Origin: Rubrobacteraceae bacterium | Lineage (GTDB): Bacteria; Actinomycetota; Rubrobacteria; Rubrobacterales; Rubrobacteraceae | Length of the DNA: 6,365 nucleotides | Direction: 5' to 3' | Assembly: GCA_013698525.1 (NCBI GenBank) | Contig: JACCSM010000350.1 | Span: 1 to 6,365, forward strand | Part shown: positions 1 to 5,664 of the stretch, one piece after another | Layout of the letters: every line of letters begins with the position of its first letter | Position numbering within the stretch: position 1 is the first letter of the stretch | The notes under the pieces: generated by a model | The model's input: only the letters and a program-made list of their open reading frames with translations | The model's database searches: none | Told to the model about the DNA's origin: nothing | Translations under genes and position numbers: made by a program

Positions 1-215
1 ACCGCGCCGCGGCCGTGCTCGATGCTGATGAGGCCGCGCGCCTCGAGCAGGTTCAGAGCCTCCCTTACGACCGTCCGGCTCACCCCGAGATGCGAACACA
101 GCTCACGCTCGGGCGGAAGACGCTCTCCCGGCTCCAGCCCGCCTGAGATCACCATCTCCAGCAACTGGTCCGCCGCCCGGTCTCTGAGCCTGGTTCGTCG
201 TGCCTGATCGGTCAC
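1..215 (-). CDS. GntR-family transcriptional regulator, FadR-like subfamily (N-terminal part, cut by window edge)
   Basis: Reading leftward from a GTG at 215, the 71 visible codons form a complete GntR winged helix-turn-helix. Diagnostic segments are a first helix with RLRDRAADQLLEMVISG, the turn LEPGERLPPERELCSHLGVS, the recognition helix RTVVREALNLLEARGLI, and a wing ending in HGRGAV. The VREAL..LEARGLI pattern is typical of FadR-type members. Those carry a C-terminal all-helical (FCD) ligand-binding domain, which here would lie beyond the left edge and is not seen. The GTG is the only usual start codon available, because an in-frame stop lies 15 bases upstream at 228-230. There is no Shine-Dalgarno sequence, but a near-consensus promoter puts the transcript start within a few bases of the GTG, so the mRNA is probably leaderless. 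The protein likely binds its own promoter (see 225-235). Its ligand is unknown; relatives respond to organic acids and sugar acids. Confidence 0.9.
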   Translation of the reverse strand, partial: MTDQARRTRLRDRAADQLLEMVISGGLEPGERLPPERELCSHLGVSRTVVREALNLLEARGLISIEHGRGA

Positions 216-219
216 ACCC

Positions 220-247
220 AGGCATTGTCATACCAATCGGGATGCCT
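220..247. repeat. Inverted repeat framing the GntR operator
   Basis: AGGCAT (220-225) and ATGCCT (242-247) are perfect inverted copies separated by 16 bases. They frame the FadR-like operator and lie between the transcript start and the -35 box. They could be a second binding determinant for the same regulator or for another protein. Arms of 6 bp are short enough that chance is possible. Confidence 0.3.
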
Positions 248-252
248 GTCAA
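224..252 (-). promoter_or_regulatory. Promoter of the GntR gene (perfect -35, good -10)
   Basis: On the minus strand, TTGACA (252-247) is a perfect -35 box. It is followed by exactly 17 bases and then GACAAT (229-224), which matches the -10 consensus at 4 of 6 positions. Transcription should start near 216-218, which leaves almost no 5' leader before the GTG at 215. This is the best promoter in the window. Use in vivo is inferred. Confidence 0.6.
225..235. promoter_or_regulatory. FadR-type GntR operator overlapping the -10 box
   Basis: TTGTCATACCA fits the published FadR-subfamily operator pattern TNGTNNNACNA at every fixed position. It lies inside a wider quasi-palindrome, ATTGTCATACCAAT (224-237), whose four outer bases on each side pair. 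The site covers the -10 box of the adjacent GntR gene, which suggests autorepression by blocking RNA polymerase. Regulator type and site type agree independently, which strengthens both calls. Confidence 0.55.
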
Positions 253-282
253 ACGGCGGCGATCAACGGGCCGTCGGACTCT

Positions 283-1035
283 TTACGGCCCTTCGCCGTC
301 AGTGTTGGCTTCCGCTGCGGTCTGGGCACTCTCTTTCCTCCTCCTGCGAGATCCCATAACGCGGCCGTTGATCGTCTGTAGAGGGAAGATCAGGAGGTAG
401 ACCAGCCCGGCCCAGGAGACTGCCCCGGAACCGCCGAAGGCGGCGATGGCTACCGAGGCCAGCCCGACTGAAACGTTGAGCAGGTAGCCCTGGGTCTCCT
501 CGCGCGTCACCGACAGCTCGTGTGTGTCGAGTTCCAGGGTATGGCGCAGCGAGTAGGCCCGCAGGTACATCAGTACGAAGACGAGCTGGATTGCGATGAA
601 TCCGGCGCCGTAGACGAGCATCAAGAGCGGAACCTGGGACGACTCTATCATCTCTTTCTCGCTGAAGCCCAATAGCTGGTTCATCCACAGGGTAAAGACG
701 AACTTCAGAGGATAGACGTAGAAGAGCACGAGGAAGAGCAGGACCGAGTTCAGCCATATGGTAGGGGTGTCCCTCAGGCCGTAGCGCCTGAAGAACTTGT
801 AGTGCTCGTACCACACGGCGAGAAGCAGGGCGAAGCAGATCGCGAAGGCGAAGAAGCCTCGCATGTCCACGAGAAGCTCATCGAAGGTCTTGGGGACCTC
901 TAGAGACACCACAAGGAGCGTGACCGCGAAAGCGAAGACGGCGTCAGTAAAAGCCTCTACACGCGAGACATCCTCCCCACGCCAACGGAAGCCTACATCG
1001 CCTACCCGCCTCCTCGCCAACCCTTCACGCACCAC
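283..1035 (-). CDS. TMEM175 (DUF1211) family membrane protein, putative K+ channel
   Basis: An integral membrane protein of about 250 aa. The family signature RxxxFSD at the start of the first helix appears as RVEAFTD (residues 25-31), with Thr replacing Ser, followed by AVFAFAVTLLVVSLEVP. Five more hydrophobic segments follow: GFFAFAICFALLLAVWYEHY, the IWLNSVLLFLVLFYVYPL region, LLMLVYGAGFIAIQLVFVL, YLLNVSVGLASVAIA and WAGLVYLLIFPLQ. That gives six in all, then a basic hydrophilic tail. Characterised bacterial TMEM175 proteins are K+-permeable channels with hydrophobic pore constrictions; channel activity here is inferred from family. The GTG at 1035 is preferred because GGGGGTGA lies 7 bases upstream. 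An ATG at 1080 (265 aa) lacks a ribosome site. A weakly supported -10 box, TATCAT (minus strand, 1084-1079), would start transcripts below that ATG. The frame stays open to 1377, but that part is antisense to the dehydrogenase gene. No functional link to the sugar genes is evident. Confidence 0.85.
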   Translation of the reverse strand: MVREGLARRRVGDVGFRWRGEDVSRVEAFTDAVFAFAVTLLVVSLEVPKTFDELLVDMRGFFAFAICFALLLAVWYEHYKFFRRYGLRDTPTIWLNSVLLFLVLFYVYPLKFVFTLWMNQLLGFSEKEMIESSQVPLLMLVYGAGFIAIQLVFVLMYLRAYSLRHTLELDTHELSVTREETQGYLLNVSVGLASVAIAAFGGSGAVSWAGLVYLLIFPLQTINGRVMGSRRRRKESAQTAAEANTDGEGP

Positions 1036-1042
1036 TGCTCTC

Positions 1043-1050
1043 TCACCCCC
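1043..1050 (-). promoter_or_regulatory. Ribosome binding site deciding the TMEM175 start
   Basis: On the minus strand GGGGGTGA matches the anti-16S complement GGAGGTGA at 7 of 8 positions. It lies 7 bases before the GTG at 1035. The upstream ATG at 1080 has no comparable purine tract, so this site decides the choice of start. Confidence 0.55.
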
Positions 1051-1117
1051 GCCCGACGTCCGCCGGTCTTCGGACACCATGATAAAGGAGCGGTCGCAGG
1101 ACGCACAGCCGCGCACC

Positions 1118-1147
1118 TTGACGGGAGATGATCCCATCACCCATGAT
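1118..1147 (+). promoter_or_regulatory. Candidate promoter of the dehydrogenase gene
   Basis: TTGACG (1118-1123, 5 of 6 to consensus) and CATGAT (1142-1147, 4 of 6) are separated by 18 bases. A start near 1154 would leave a leader of about 90 nt before the TTG start codon. The -10 box lies inside the dyad at 1134-1152, so operator control is plausible. Assignment rests on consensus match only. Confidence 0.4.
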
Positions 1148-1152
1148 GGTGA
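1134..1152. promoter_or_regulatory. Dyad over the dehydrogenase -10 box (candidate operator)
   Basis: Two overlapping perfect inverted repeats lie here: CCATCA-(4)-TGATGG at 1134-1149 and TCACC-(6)-GGTGA at 1137-1152. Both overlap the candidate -10 box at 1142-1147. The second shares its half-site with the dyad at 1177-1192. The binding protein is unknown; either flanking regulator or an outside one is possible. Confidence 0.35.
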
Positions 1153-1176
1153 ACGGACGAACGTTACGTGGTGTAG

Positions 1177-1192
1177 GGTGAGGAGTCTCACC
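1177..1192. promoter_or_regulatory. Perfect 16-bp dyad in the dehydrogenase leader
   Basis: GGTGAG (1177-1182) and CTCACC (1187-1192) are perfect inverted arms around a 4-base centre. As DNA this could be a second operator about 25 bases downstream of the predicted transcript start. As RNA it would form a 6-bp hairpin hiding the AGGAG at 1181-1185. It contains the same GGTGA half-site as the upstream dyad, also with a 6-base gap, but in the everted order. Confidence 0.35.
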
Positions 1193-1228
1193 GCGGGCAT
1201 GATAGAGGGACGAGGACGTAGAGACGTC

Positions 1229-1238
1229 GGAGAGGGGG
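1229..1238 (+). promoter_or_regulatory. Ribosome binding site for the TTG start of the dehydrogenase
   Basis: GGAGAGGGGG lies 8 bases before the TTG at 1247. It decides the start: the alternative ATG at 1199 has its nearest AGGAG 13 bases away, and that copy sits inside a hairpin-forming dyad. Confidence 0.55.
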
Positions 1239-1246
1239 CGATCTTC

Positions 1247-2284
1247 TTGCGAGGGGTGATCCTGCCCGGACAAGAACGGGTAGAGTTGAAAGAGTTCGGC
1301 CGTCCCGATCCGGGCCACGGCCAGGTACTCGTAAAGATGAAGGCCTCGGGGCTCTGCGGGAGCGACCTGCGCGCCATCTACCACGAGCACACGGGTTCGG
1401 GGGCGGAGCGCTACCAGAACGTCATCGCAGGCCACGAACCATCAGGACAGGTCGAGGCCGTGGGACCCGGCGTAGGCGGTTTCGAGCCCGGCGACAGGGT
1501 CGTCATCTACCACATTCTAGGCTGCGGGCGCTGCGAGGAGTGCACGAAGGGATTCATGATCGGGTGTAGTTCTCGGGAGCGGGCGGCCTACGGCTGGCAG
1601 CGCGACGGGGGCCACGCCGACTACCTGCTGGCCGAGGCACGTACGCTGCTCCACCTGCCCGACGGACTCACCTACAAAGACGGCGCCCTCGCGGCCTGCG
1701 GGTTCGGGACCGCGTACCAGGGGATATTGCGCGCAAGCGTTTCGGGCCGCGATACGGTCCTCGTCGTTGGGCTTGGACCTGTCGGGCTAGGGGCTGTCAT
1801 GCTGGCCGCTTCGAGCGGGGCCGAGGTAATAGGTGTCGACCTGATCCCCGAACGCCTCGAGCTGGCCAGGGGCGCCGGTGCCGCGCATGTCCTGATGGGC
1901 GGAGAAGAAGCGGCACAGGAGATACGATATCTTACCGATGGCCGTGGCACGGAGGTCGGCATGGACTGTTCGGGAAGCGCGGCCGGGAGGAAGCTGTGCC
2001 TGGAGGCGGCACGAGAGTGGGGGCGGGTCGTCTACCTCGGAGAGGGCGGCTCCGTCACGTTCGAGCCGAGCCCGCTGCTGTTGCACAAACAGCTCACGCT
2101 GCACGGCTCGTGGGTCTGCGGTATCAGCGAGATGGGAGATCTCCTCGAGCATCTAGGGCGCAAAGGTCTGCACCCCGAGTCGACCGTCACCCACACCTTC
2201 TCGCTCTCCGACACCAAACAGGCCTACGAGACCTTCGACGCCGGCAAGACGGGCAAGGTTGTGATCCTCCCTGAGGACACATGA
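1247..2284 (+). CDS. Zinc-dependent medium-chain alcohol/polyol dehydrogenase (MDR family)
   Basis: A 345-aa cytoplasmic NAD(P)-dependent dehydrogenase, the usual length for the family. Catalytic zinc ligands are C37 (in GLCGSD), H63 with E64 (in GHE), and probably C151 (in ACGFGTAY). A Cys at that last place is like classical alcohol dehydrogenases; sorbitol dehydrogenases use Glu there. The structural zinc loop is complete, with C93, C96, C99 and C107. The Rossmann fold shows GLGPVG (175-180), and an acidic D198 ends the second strand, favouring NAD+ over NADP+. The C-terminal part (residues about 260-345) is a normal MDR tail. The TTG at 1247 is chosen because it gives the canonical MDR opening (M)RGVILPGQERVEL and has a good ribosome site. 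Starts further upstream add sequence unlike the family. The substrate cannot be deduced; a sugar, polyol or amino-alcohol is likely given the neighbouring glycosidase. The gene converges on that glycosidase gene with 54 bp between stop codons, so they are not one operon. Confidence 0.92.
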   Translation: MRGVILPGQERVELKEFGRPDPGHGQVLVKMKASGLCGSDLRAIYHEHTGSGAERYQNVIAGHEPSGQVEAVGPGVGGFEPGDRVVIYHILGCGRCEECTKGFMIGCSSRERAAYGWQRDGGHADYLLAEARTLLHLPDGLTYKDGALAACGFGTAYQGILRASVSGRDTVLVVGLGPVGLGAVMLAASSGAEVIGVDLIPERLELARGAGAAHVLMGGEEAAQEIRYLTDGRGTEVGMDCSGSAAGRKLCLEAAREWGRVVYLGEGGSVTFEPSPLLLHKQLTLHGSWVCGISEMGDLLEHLGRKGLHPESTVTHTFSLSDTKQAYETFDAGKTGKVVILPEDT

Positions 2285-2338
2285 GTGCGGGCTTCGATAC
2301 GTCCGCGAGCGCCACCGCCTACAGGACCGAGATGGGCA

Positions 2339-5300
2339 CTACACGGTCGGGGTCCACCGGGGAACCTTGAAGAGGCCGAGGTCGAGCAGGTCGTAGATCT
2401 CGCCGGGTTGGGGCGACGTGGGGATGCCAGGACCATGCCACATCGGTATCCATGCGCGCCCGCGCGGCCGCTTCGGGTCGTGCCAAGGGCCGAGGAGATT
2501 CTTCGGGAGCCCGACCACCCGCAGGGTGAAGGGTCCATCTCCCTCAAGGGGCACCTCGTAGGGCTGCTCCCATAGCCGAGCCACGACCCCGCCGTTCTGC
2601 TCCACAATGAGGAACGAGCCGTGCCAGTCGTCCTCGTTCAGGGAGAGAACGCCTCGGCTACTCACTTCGGGTAGCCGGAAGAGGTAGGCTACCTCGCGGT
2701 CGTAGAACGGGTGGCCCTGTCGTCGCCAGGAGCCGAGGCTGAGGGGCTGCGGGGGCGCGAGGCGGAAGCCGGGGTCGCTCTCCTTGCAGGAGAAGTCCCC
2801 GAGGAGGTAGATTCCGTCGATCTCCCGCCGCACGTCGAAAGGACGGCCGTCGAGCTCCACAATGTTCTCGCCTGGCACGAGGAGAGCCCCGACCTCTGTG
2901 GCTCTCGTGTGATCGTCCAGCCACCGCTCGCCACGGGTGAGGTTTACGCTCTGTCCGTTGACCTTCGTCTCCCACAGTTCGGGCGTCTCTATCGCCAGCC
3001 GTATACCCGCTGGGTCGAGATCCTCTGATATCGTGAAGCGGTAGCGCACGGTCCCGCCGCTCCCCGGCGGCATCGTCTTGTTGCGGGCCAGGATCTGGTC
3101 ACGGTACTGGATGGTCGCCATCCACCCGTTGGTCTCCATGCCGTGGGCGGCCCACAGCGCCTCGTTCGCGGCGTAGACGTGCTCGGGCTCCCTGATCTCG
3201 CCGTCGATCCGGAGCTCGCAGTGGTCGACGACCAGGACGTTGGGTTCCATCCGCTCCACGCTCTCCAACTCCAGCTCCGTCTGCCTGCGCCAGGCCCGAA
3301 CCTCGGGAGGACGATCTTCTGCTGGCGCGTCCTCGTCGGTCGCCCACAACACCGTGGCCGCCCGCGCCCCGAGCCGCAACCTGCACCTGAGATGATCTGC
3401 TCCCCTCGTCGTCTCGAGCGGGTAAAGGGCGCCGGTCGAAGGGTCAAGCTCGTATAGACGGTCCCTTGTGGTCTCTAGCTCGAATCCGCTGTCCAGCGGC
3501 TCGGGAGAGGAGTTGACGACCACGAAGAGCTCGGAGTCGTCTTCCACCCTGCGCATGAGCGCGAGGCCGGTCTCGGGCTGGCTGTCGAACTTCAAGCGTG
3601 CAGGCACCCGCCCGAGCACGGCAGCGACCAGCGCCTCCCTATCGGGGAACCAGCGGCAGTTGTCCTCGAAGCGGCGTTCCCATTGCTCCAGGAGATCCGA
3701 CGCCCGGCCGTTGACCGTGATCTCCTCCGGACGGATGCCATAGAGGAGCCCTCCGGCCGCCAGATATTCTTCGAGCCTCTCCGCGGTCGCACCTCTCAGA
3801 TTCGTCATACGCGGCGGCCAGACTACTAGCCCGTAGCGTTGCTCTCCGACGACGAGCCAGTCGCCCTCCGTCCGGCCGAACTCTTCCATGATGTACTCAT
3901 CGCCGAGGTCGAAGTCAGCTTGGACGTCACTCAGGTCCTGGGACAGCTCACCGAAGTCGCGCTGGAGATCCTGGACACTCGCTATCGCCCTGGTGAATTG
4001 CTTCTCCCCCGGCGGGGCGCCGGCGTTGTGAGAGGAGCCGACGTCCCTCTCGGGGATGCAATCGGCTTTGTGGGAGAGGCAGTAACCTGTGGTCAGGGGG
4101 TCGAGTACGAGTATCCGCTGCTCGATCTGGCCACGGTTCGAGACCCAGCACAGCCTGCCGAGCTCGTCGTTGAGCGGGCGCAGGTGTTCGTAGGCGGGGC
4201 TGTGGTCGGAGAAGGTCTGCGGGTGGTCGCTCTTCCTCGTACCCCTGATGGTCATAAATGAGAGGTGGGGGACGAGCAGGTTGACCCCGTGCACCACGAG
4301 CCAGCGCCCGATGCGGGACCAGTCCTCGGGTCTCGAGTCGTTCCCACCGGCGCCCCAGCTCTCGTCGATGACCCTCTCCTTGCCGAGCTGGTTGGCCACC
4401 GAGTGCACCTGCCGCAGATACATGAGGCCGTGAGGCTCCCTGCCGTCCTGGCTCGGGTAGAAGTTCTGAATGTCGTGGAAGTCGTGCCCCGCGAGGAGGA
4501 ATGTCTCCAGCATGTCCGTCCCTGGCCAATGCATGTGGGCCAGCATGTGCACGTGCCCCGGCGTCGCGTAGGGGCACGGCCAATCGTGCTCCAGGTAGTG
4601 TCCCGTTAGCGCCACACCCCTCTCCTCGCACCACCCTTCCATCGGCAAGGCCCAGTTCTCGACCCATAGTTCGTGCATCAGGTCGTACAGGTCGAAGCGC
4701 ACCCGCCTGTACTCGCCAACGTCGTAGAAGACGCTCGCCAGGCAGGGCCGCAGGTCGTAGCCCTTACGCTGCCTGAACTGCCCGAGCAGGTAAGGGGTAA
4801 CATGCAGGCCAGGGCTCCACGGACCGTGCCCCTCCGCCGGGAGGTGCGGCTCGTCGGTGAACACGGCGGGGATCTCGTCCCACAACCCGCCGAGCTCTCG
4901 CCTGTAGGCTTCGTAAGTCGTCTCCAGAAAGGCCCCCGCAGTCCTGGGATCTAGCAGGCTCGGGTAGACGGTGTCGCCGTGCCAGGCGAGCGGCTGCATG
5001 GAGCGCATGACGAAGGCGACCCAGCCCGCTTCGATCTCTCCCTTCTCCACCACCGGCAGCCCGGGCCCCTCACCGTCCCACGAGTGCAGGGAGAGCCGGT
5101 CCTCGGGAACACCATCTGAACCTTCGCCGAAGACGGTACCGACGTACCTGCTCCTTGCCTCGGGTACGCGGGCGGGGACGTGGCCGCCAGCAAACCCGCT
5201 CGGGTAGGAGTTCTCATCGTAGAGGTAGGGCACAAGCCCTAGCCGCAGGCACTCCTTCACAGCGTGCCGCATCAGCCCGAACCACCGCGCCGAGAGGTAC

Positions 5301-5491
5301 TCGGTCATCAGGCCTGGCCGCGGATGCAGGAAGACCCCACCGTATCCCATCTTCTCATGCCCCTCGAGCACCCTCGTGATACGCTCCTCACCGGCCTCTC
5401 CCTCATGCTCGTCGTTGAAGACCAGCAGTGGTGCCGGACCGTACTCCGCAGGCGGCGAGCGGAAAGCTCCCGGCAAAGATCCCTCATCCAT
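2339..5491 (-). CDS. Large cytoplasmic glycoside hydrolase, GH106/GH2-like group
   Basis: A 1050-aa protein with no signal peptide or membrane helix, so it probably acts on imported glycosides in the cytoplasm. Its plan resembles alpha-L-rhamnosidase-like (GH106) and related unclassified clan GH-A enzymes. An opening FRSPPAEYGPAPLLVFND (residues 10-27) leads into a TIM-barrel-like N-terminal half. Within it lie YLYDENSYPSGFAGG (89-103); FTDEPHL (211-217) with E214; and SVANQLGKERVIDESWG (364-380) with E377. The two glutamates are plausible acid/base and nucleophile residues. GVNLLVPHLSFMTIRGTRKSD (402-422) follows. Residues about 526-588 look like the Rossmann-like domain of many such enzymes (LVVWPP, LEEYLAAGGLLYG). 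A beta-rich C-terminal region contains a GH2-type sugar-binding module (about 815-905, with ELWETKVNG at 838-846). The ATG at 5491 is preferred over the one at 5527 because GGGGAGGG sits just upstream. Substrate and family number are uncertain; hydrolase-type fold about 0.8 sure. Confidence 0.82.
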   Translation of the reverse strand: MDEGSLPGAFRSPPAEYGPAPLLVFNDEHEGEAGEERITRVLEGHEKMGYGGVFLHPRPGLMTEYLSARWFGLMRHAVKECLRLGLVPYLYDENSYPSGFAGGHVPARVPEARSRYVGTVFGEGSDGVPEDRLSLHSWDGEGPGLPVVEKGEIEAGWVAFVMRSMQPLAWHGDTVYPSLLDPRTAGAFLETTYEAYRRELGGLWDEIPAVFTDEPHLPAEGHGPWSPGLHVTPYLLGQFRQRKGYDLRPCLASVFYDVGEYRRVRFDLYDLMHELWVENWALPMEGWCEERGVALTGHYLEHDWPCPYATPGHVHMLAHMHWPGTDMLETFLLAGHDFHDIQNFYPSQDGREPHGLMYLRQVHSVANQLGKERVIDESWGAGGNDSRPEDWSRIGRWLVVHGVNLLVPHLSFMTIRGTRKSDHPQTFSDHSPAYEHLRPLNDELGRLCWVSNRGQIEQRILVLDPLTTGYCLSHKADCIPERDVGSSHNAGAPPGEKQFTRAIASVQDLQRDFGELSQDLSDVQADFDLGDEYIMEEFGRTEGDWLVVGEQRYGLVVWPPRMTNLRGATAERLEEYLAAGGLLYGIRPEEITVNGRASDLLEQWERRFEDNCRWFPDREALVAAVLGRVPARLKFDSQPETGLALMRRVEDDSELFVVVNSSPEPLDSGFELETTRDRLYELDPSTGALYPLETTRGADHLRCRLRLGARAATVLWATDEDAPAEDRPPEVRAWRRQTELELESVERMEPNVLVVDHCELRIDGEIREPEHVYAANEALWAAHGMETNGWMATIQYRDQILARNKTMPPGSGGTVRYRFTISEDLDPAGIRLAIETPELWETKVNGQSVNLTRGERWLDDHTRATEVGALLVPGENIVELDGRPFDVRREIDGIYLLGDFSCKESDPGFRLAPPQPLSLGSWRRQGHPFYDREVAYLFRLPEVSSRGVLSLNEDDWHGSFLIVEQNGGVVARLWEQPYEVPLEGDGPFTLRVVGLPKNLLGPWHDPKRPRGRAWIPMWHGPGIPTSPQPGEIYDLLDLGLFKVPRWTPTV

Positions 5492-5497
5492 CCCGTT

Positions 5498-5505
5498 CCC
5501 TCCCC
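5498..5505 (-). promoter_or_regulatory. Ribosome binding site of the glycoside hydrolase gene
   Basis: On the minus strand GGGGAGGG contains the core GGAGG (5503-5499), 7 bases before the ATG at 5491. The longer in-frame ATG at 5527 has no purine-rich tract upstream, so translation most likely begins at 5491. Confidence 0.65.
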
Positions 5506-5530
5506 ACACGCTCTCTCTGACCCTCATTCA

Positions 5531-5559
5531 AGGTTAACCGACCTCAAGGCCAGCGTGAA
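5531..5559 (-). promoter_or_regulatory. Candidate promoter of the glycoside hydrolase gene
   Basis: Minus strand TTCACG (5559-5554) and TAACCT (5536-5531) are separated by 17 bases. They would start transcription near 5524, about 33 bases before the ATG. Matches are 4 of 6 and 3 of 6, so this is weak. The -10 overlaps the perfect palindrome GGTTAACC (5532-5539). CCTTGA occurs as a direct repeat on either side of it (5549-5544 and 5533-5528 on the minus strand). Confidence 0.3.
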
Positions 5560-5574
5560 GTACCTGCTCTAGGC

Positions 5575-5603
5575 TTGCATCGAAATGCAGCTTCCATTAC
5601 AGT
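5575..5603 (+). promoter_or_regulatory. Candidate promoter of the DeoR-family gene
   Basis: TTGCAT (5575-5580) and TACAGT (5598-5603) are 17 bases apart, giving a start near 5610 and a 55-nt leader. The -35 matches only 3 of 6 and the -10 matches 4 of 6. The -35 overlaps a small perfect inverted repeat, TGCAT-(4)-ATGCA (5576-5589). A CATAAT at 5659-5664 looks more like a -10 box but abuts the ATG and has no -35 partner. Confidence 0.3.
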
Positions 5604-5604
5604 G

Positions 5605-5632
5605 TGAGCGGGCAAAGGAAGGATTTGAGCGG
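5605..5632 (+). repeat. Direct repeat TGAGCGG, 21-bp period
   Basis: TGAGCGG occurs at 5605-5611 and again at 5626-5632. The 21-bp offset is two turns of DNA, so both copies face the same side of the helix. The second copy is part of the left arm of the palindrome at 5624-5654. This suggests an additional half-site for the same regulator, though a 7-bp match alone is modest evidence. Confidence 0.35.
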
Positions 5633-5654
5633 TTTAGAACGAAAACTGCTCGAA
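5624..5654. promoter_or_regulatory. Long imperfect palindrome upstream of deoR-type gene (candidate operator)
   Basis: The 12-base arms TTTGAGCGGTTT (5624-5635) and AAACTGCTCGAA (5643-5654) pair at 10 of 12 positions around a 7-base centre. It ends 10 bases before the regulator's start codon, in an AT-rich stretch. It overlaps a second quasi-palindrome, CTGCTCGAACAG (5646-5657, 10 of 12 symmetric). The best guess is the binding site of the DeoR protein encoded next to it, controlling itself and perhaps the divergent glycosidase gene. The protein identity is inferred from position. Confidence 0.45.
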
Positions 5655-5664
5655 CAGTCATAAT

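Noticed and set aside
253..274. Possible terminator after the TMEM175 gene: ACGGC (253-257) and GCCGT (270-274).
   Set aside because: The stem is only 5 bp with a 12-base loop, and the three following T residues belong to the GntR -35 region.
299..814. A 171-aa open frame on the minus strand inside the TMEM175 gene.
   Set aside because: It is a shifted frame of the same strand. Its Arg/Pro/Leu-rich product is typical of out-of-frame GC-rich DNA, while the membrane-protein frame carries the family signature.
863..1246. Upstream extension of the dehydrogenase reading frame, starting at an ATG at 863.
   Set aside because: It runs antisense through the first helices of the TMEM175 gene, has low-complexity Ser/Arg/Thr composition and no MDR similarity. 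The family opening begins at the TTG at 1247.
1036..1377. Upstream extension of the TMEM175 reading frame to an ATG at 1377.
   Set aside because: Most of it is antisense to the conserved N-terminal domain of the dehydrogenase, and the translated residues resemble no membrane protein N-terminus. A strong ribosome site supports the GTG at 1035.
2285..2338. Possible bidirectional terminator between the convergent dehydrogenase and glycosidase genes; GCGGGC (2287-2292) can pair with GTCCGC (2301-2306).
   Set aside because: The stem is 6 bp with a G-U pair and an 8-base loop, and there is no T tract on either side. It is too weak to call a terminator.
3948..4667. A 239-aa open frame on the minus strand inside the glycosidase gene.
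   Set aside because: It is an out-of-frame shadow rich in Arg, Ala, Gly and Pro. The overlapping frame holds the conserved hydrolase motifs, including both candidate catalytic glutamates nearby.
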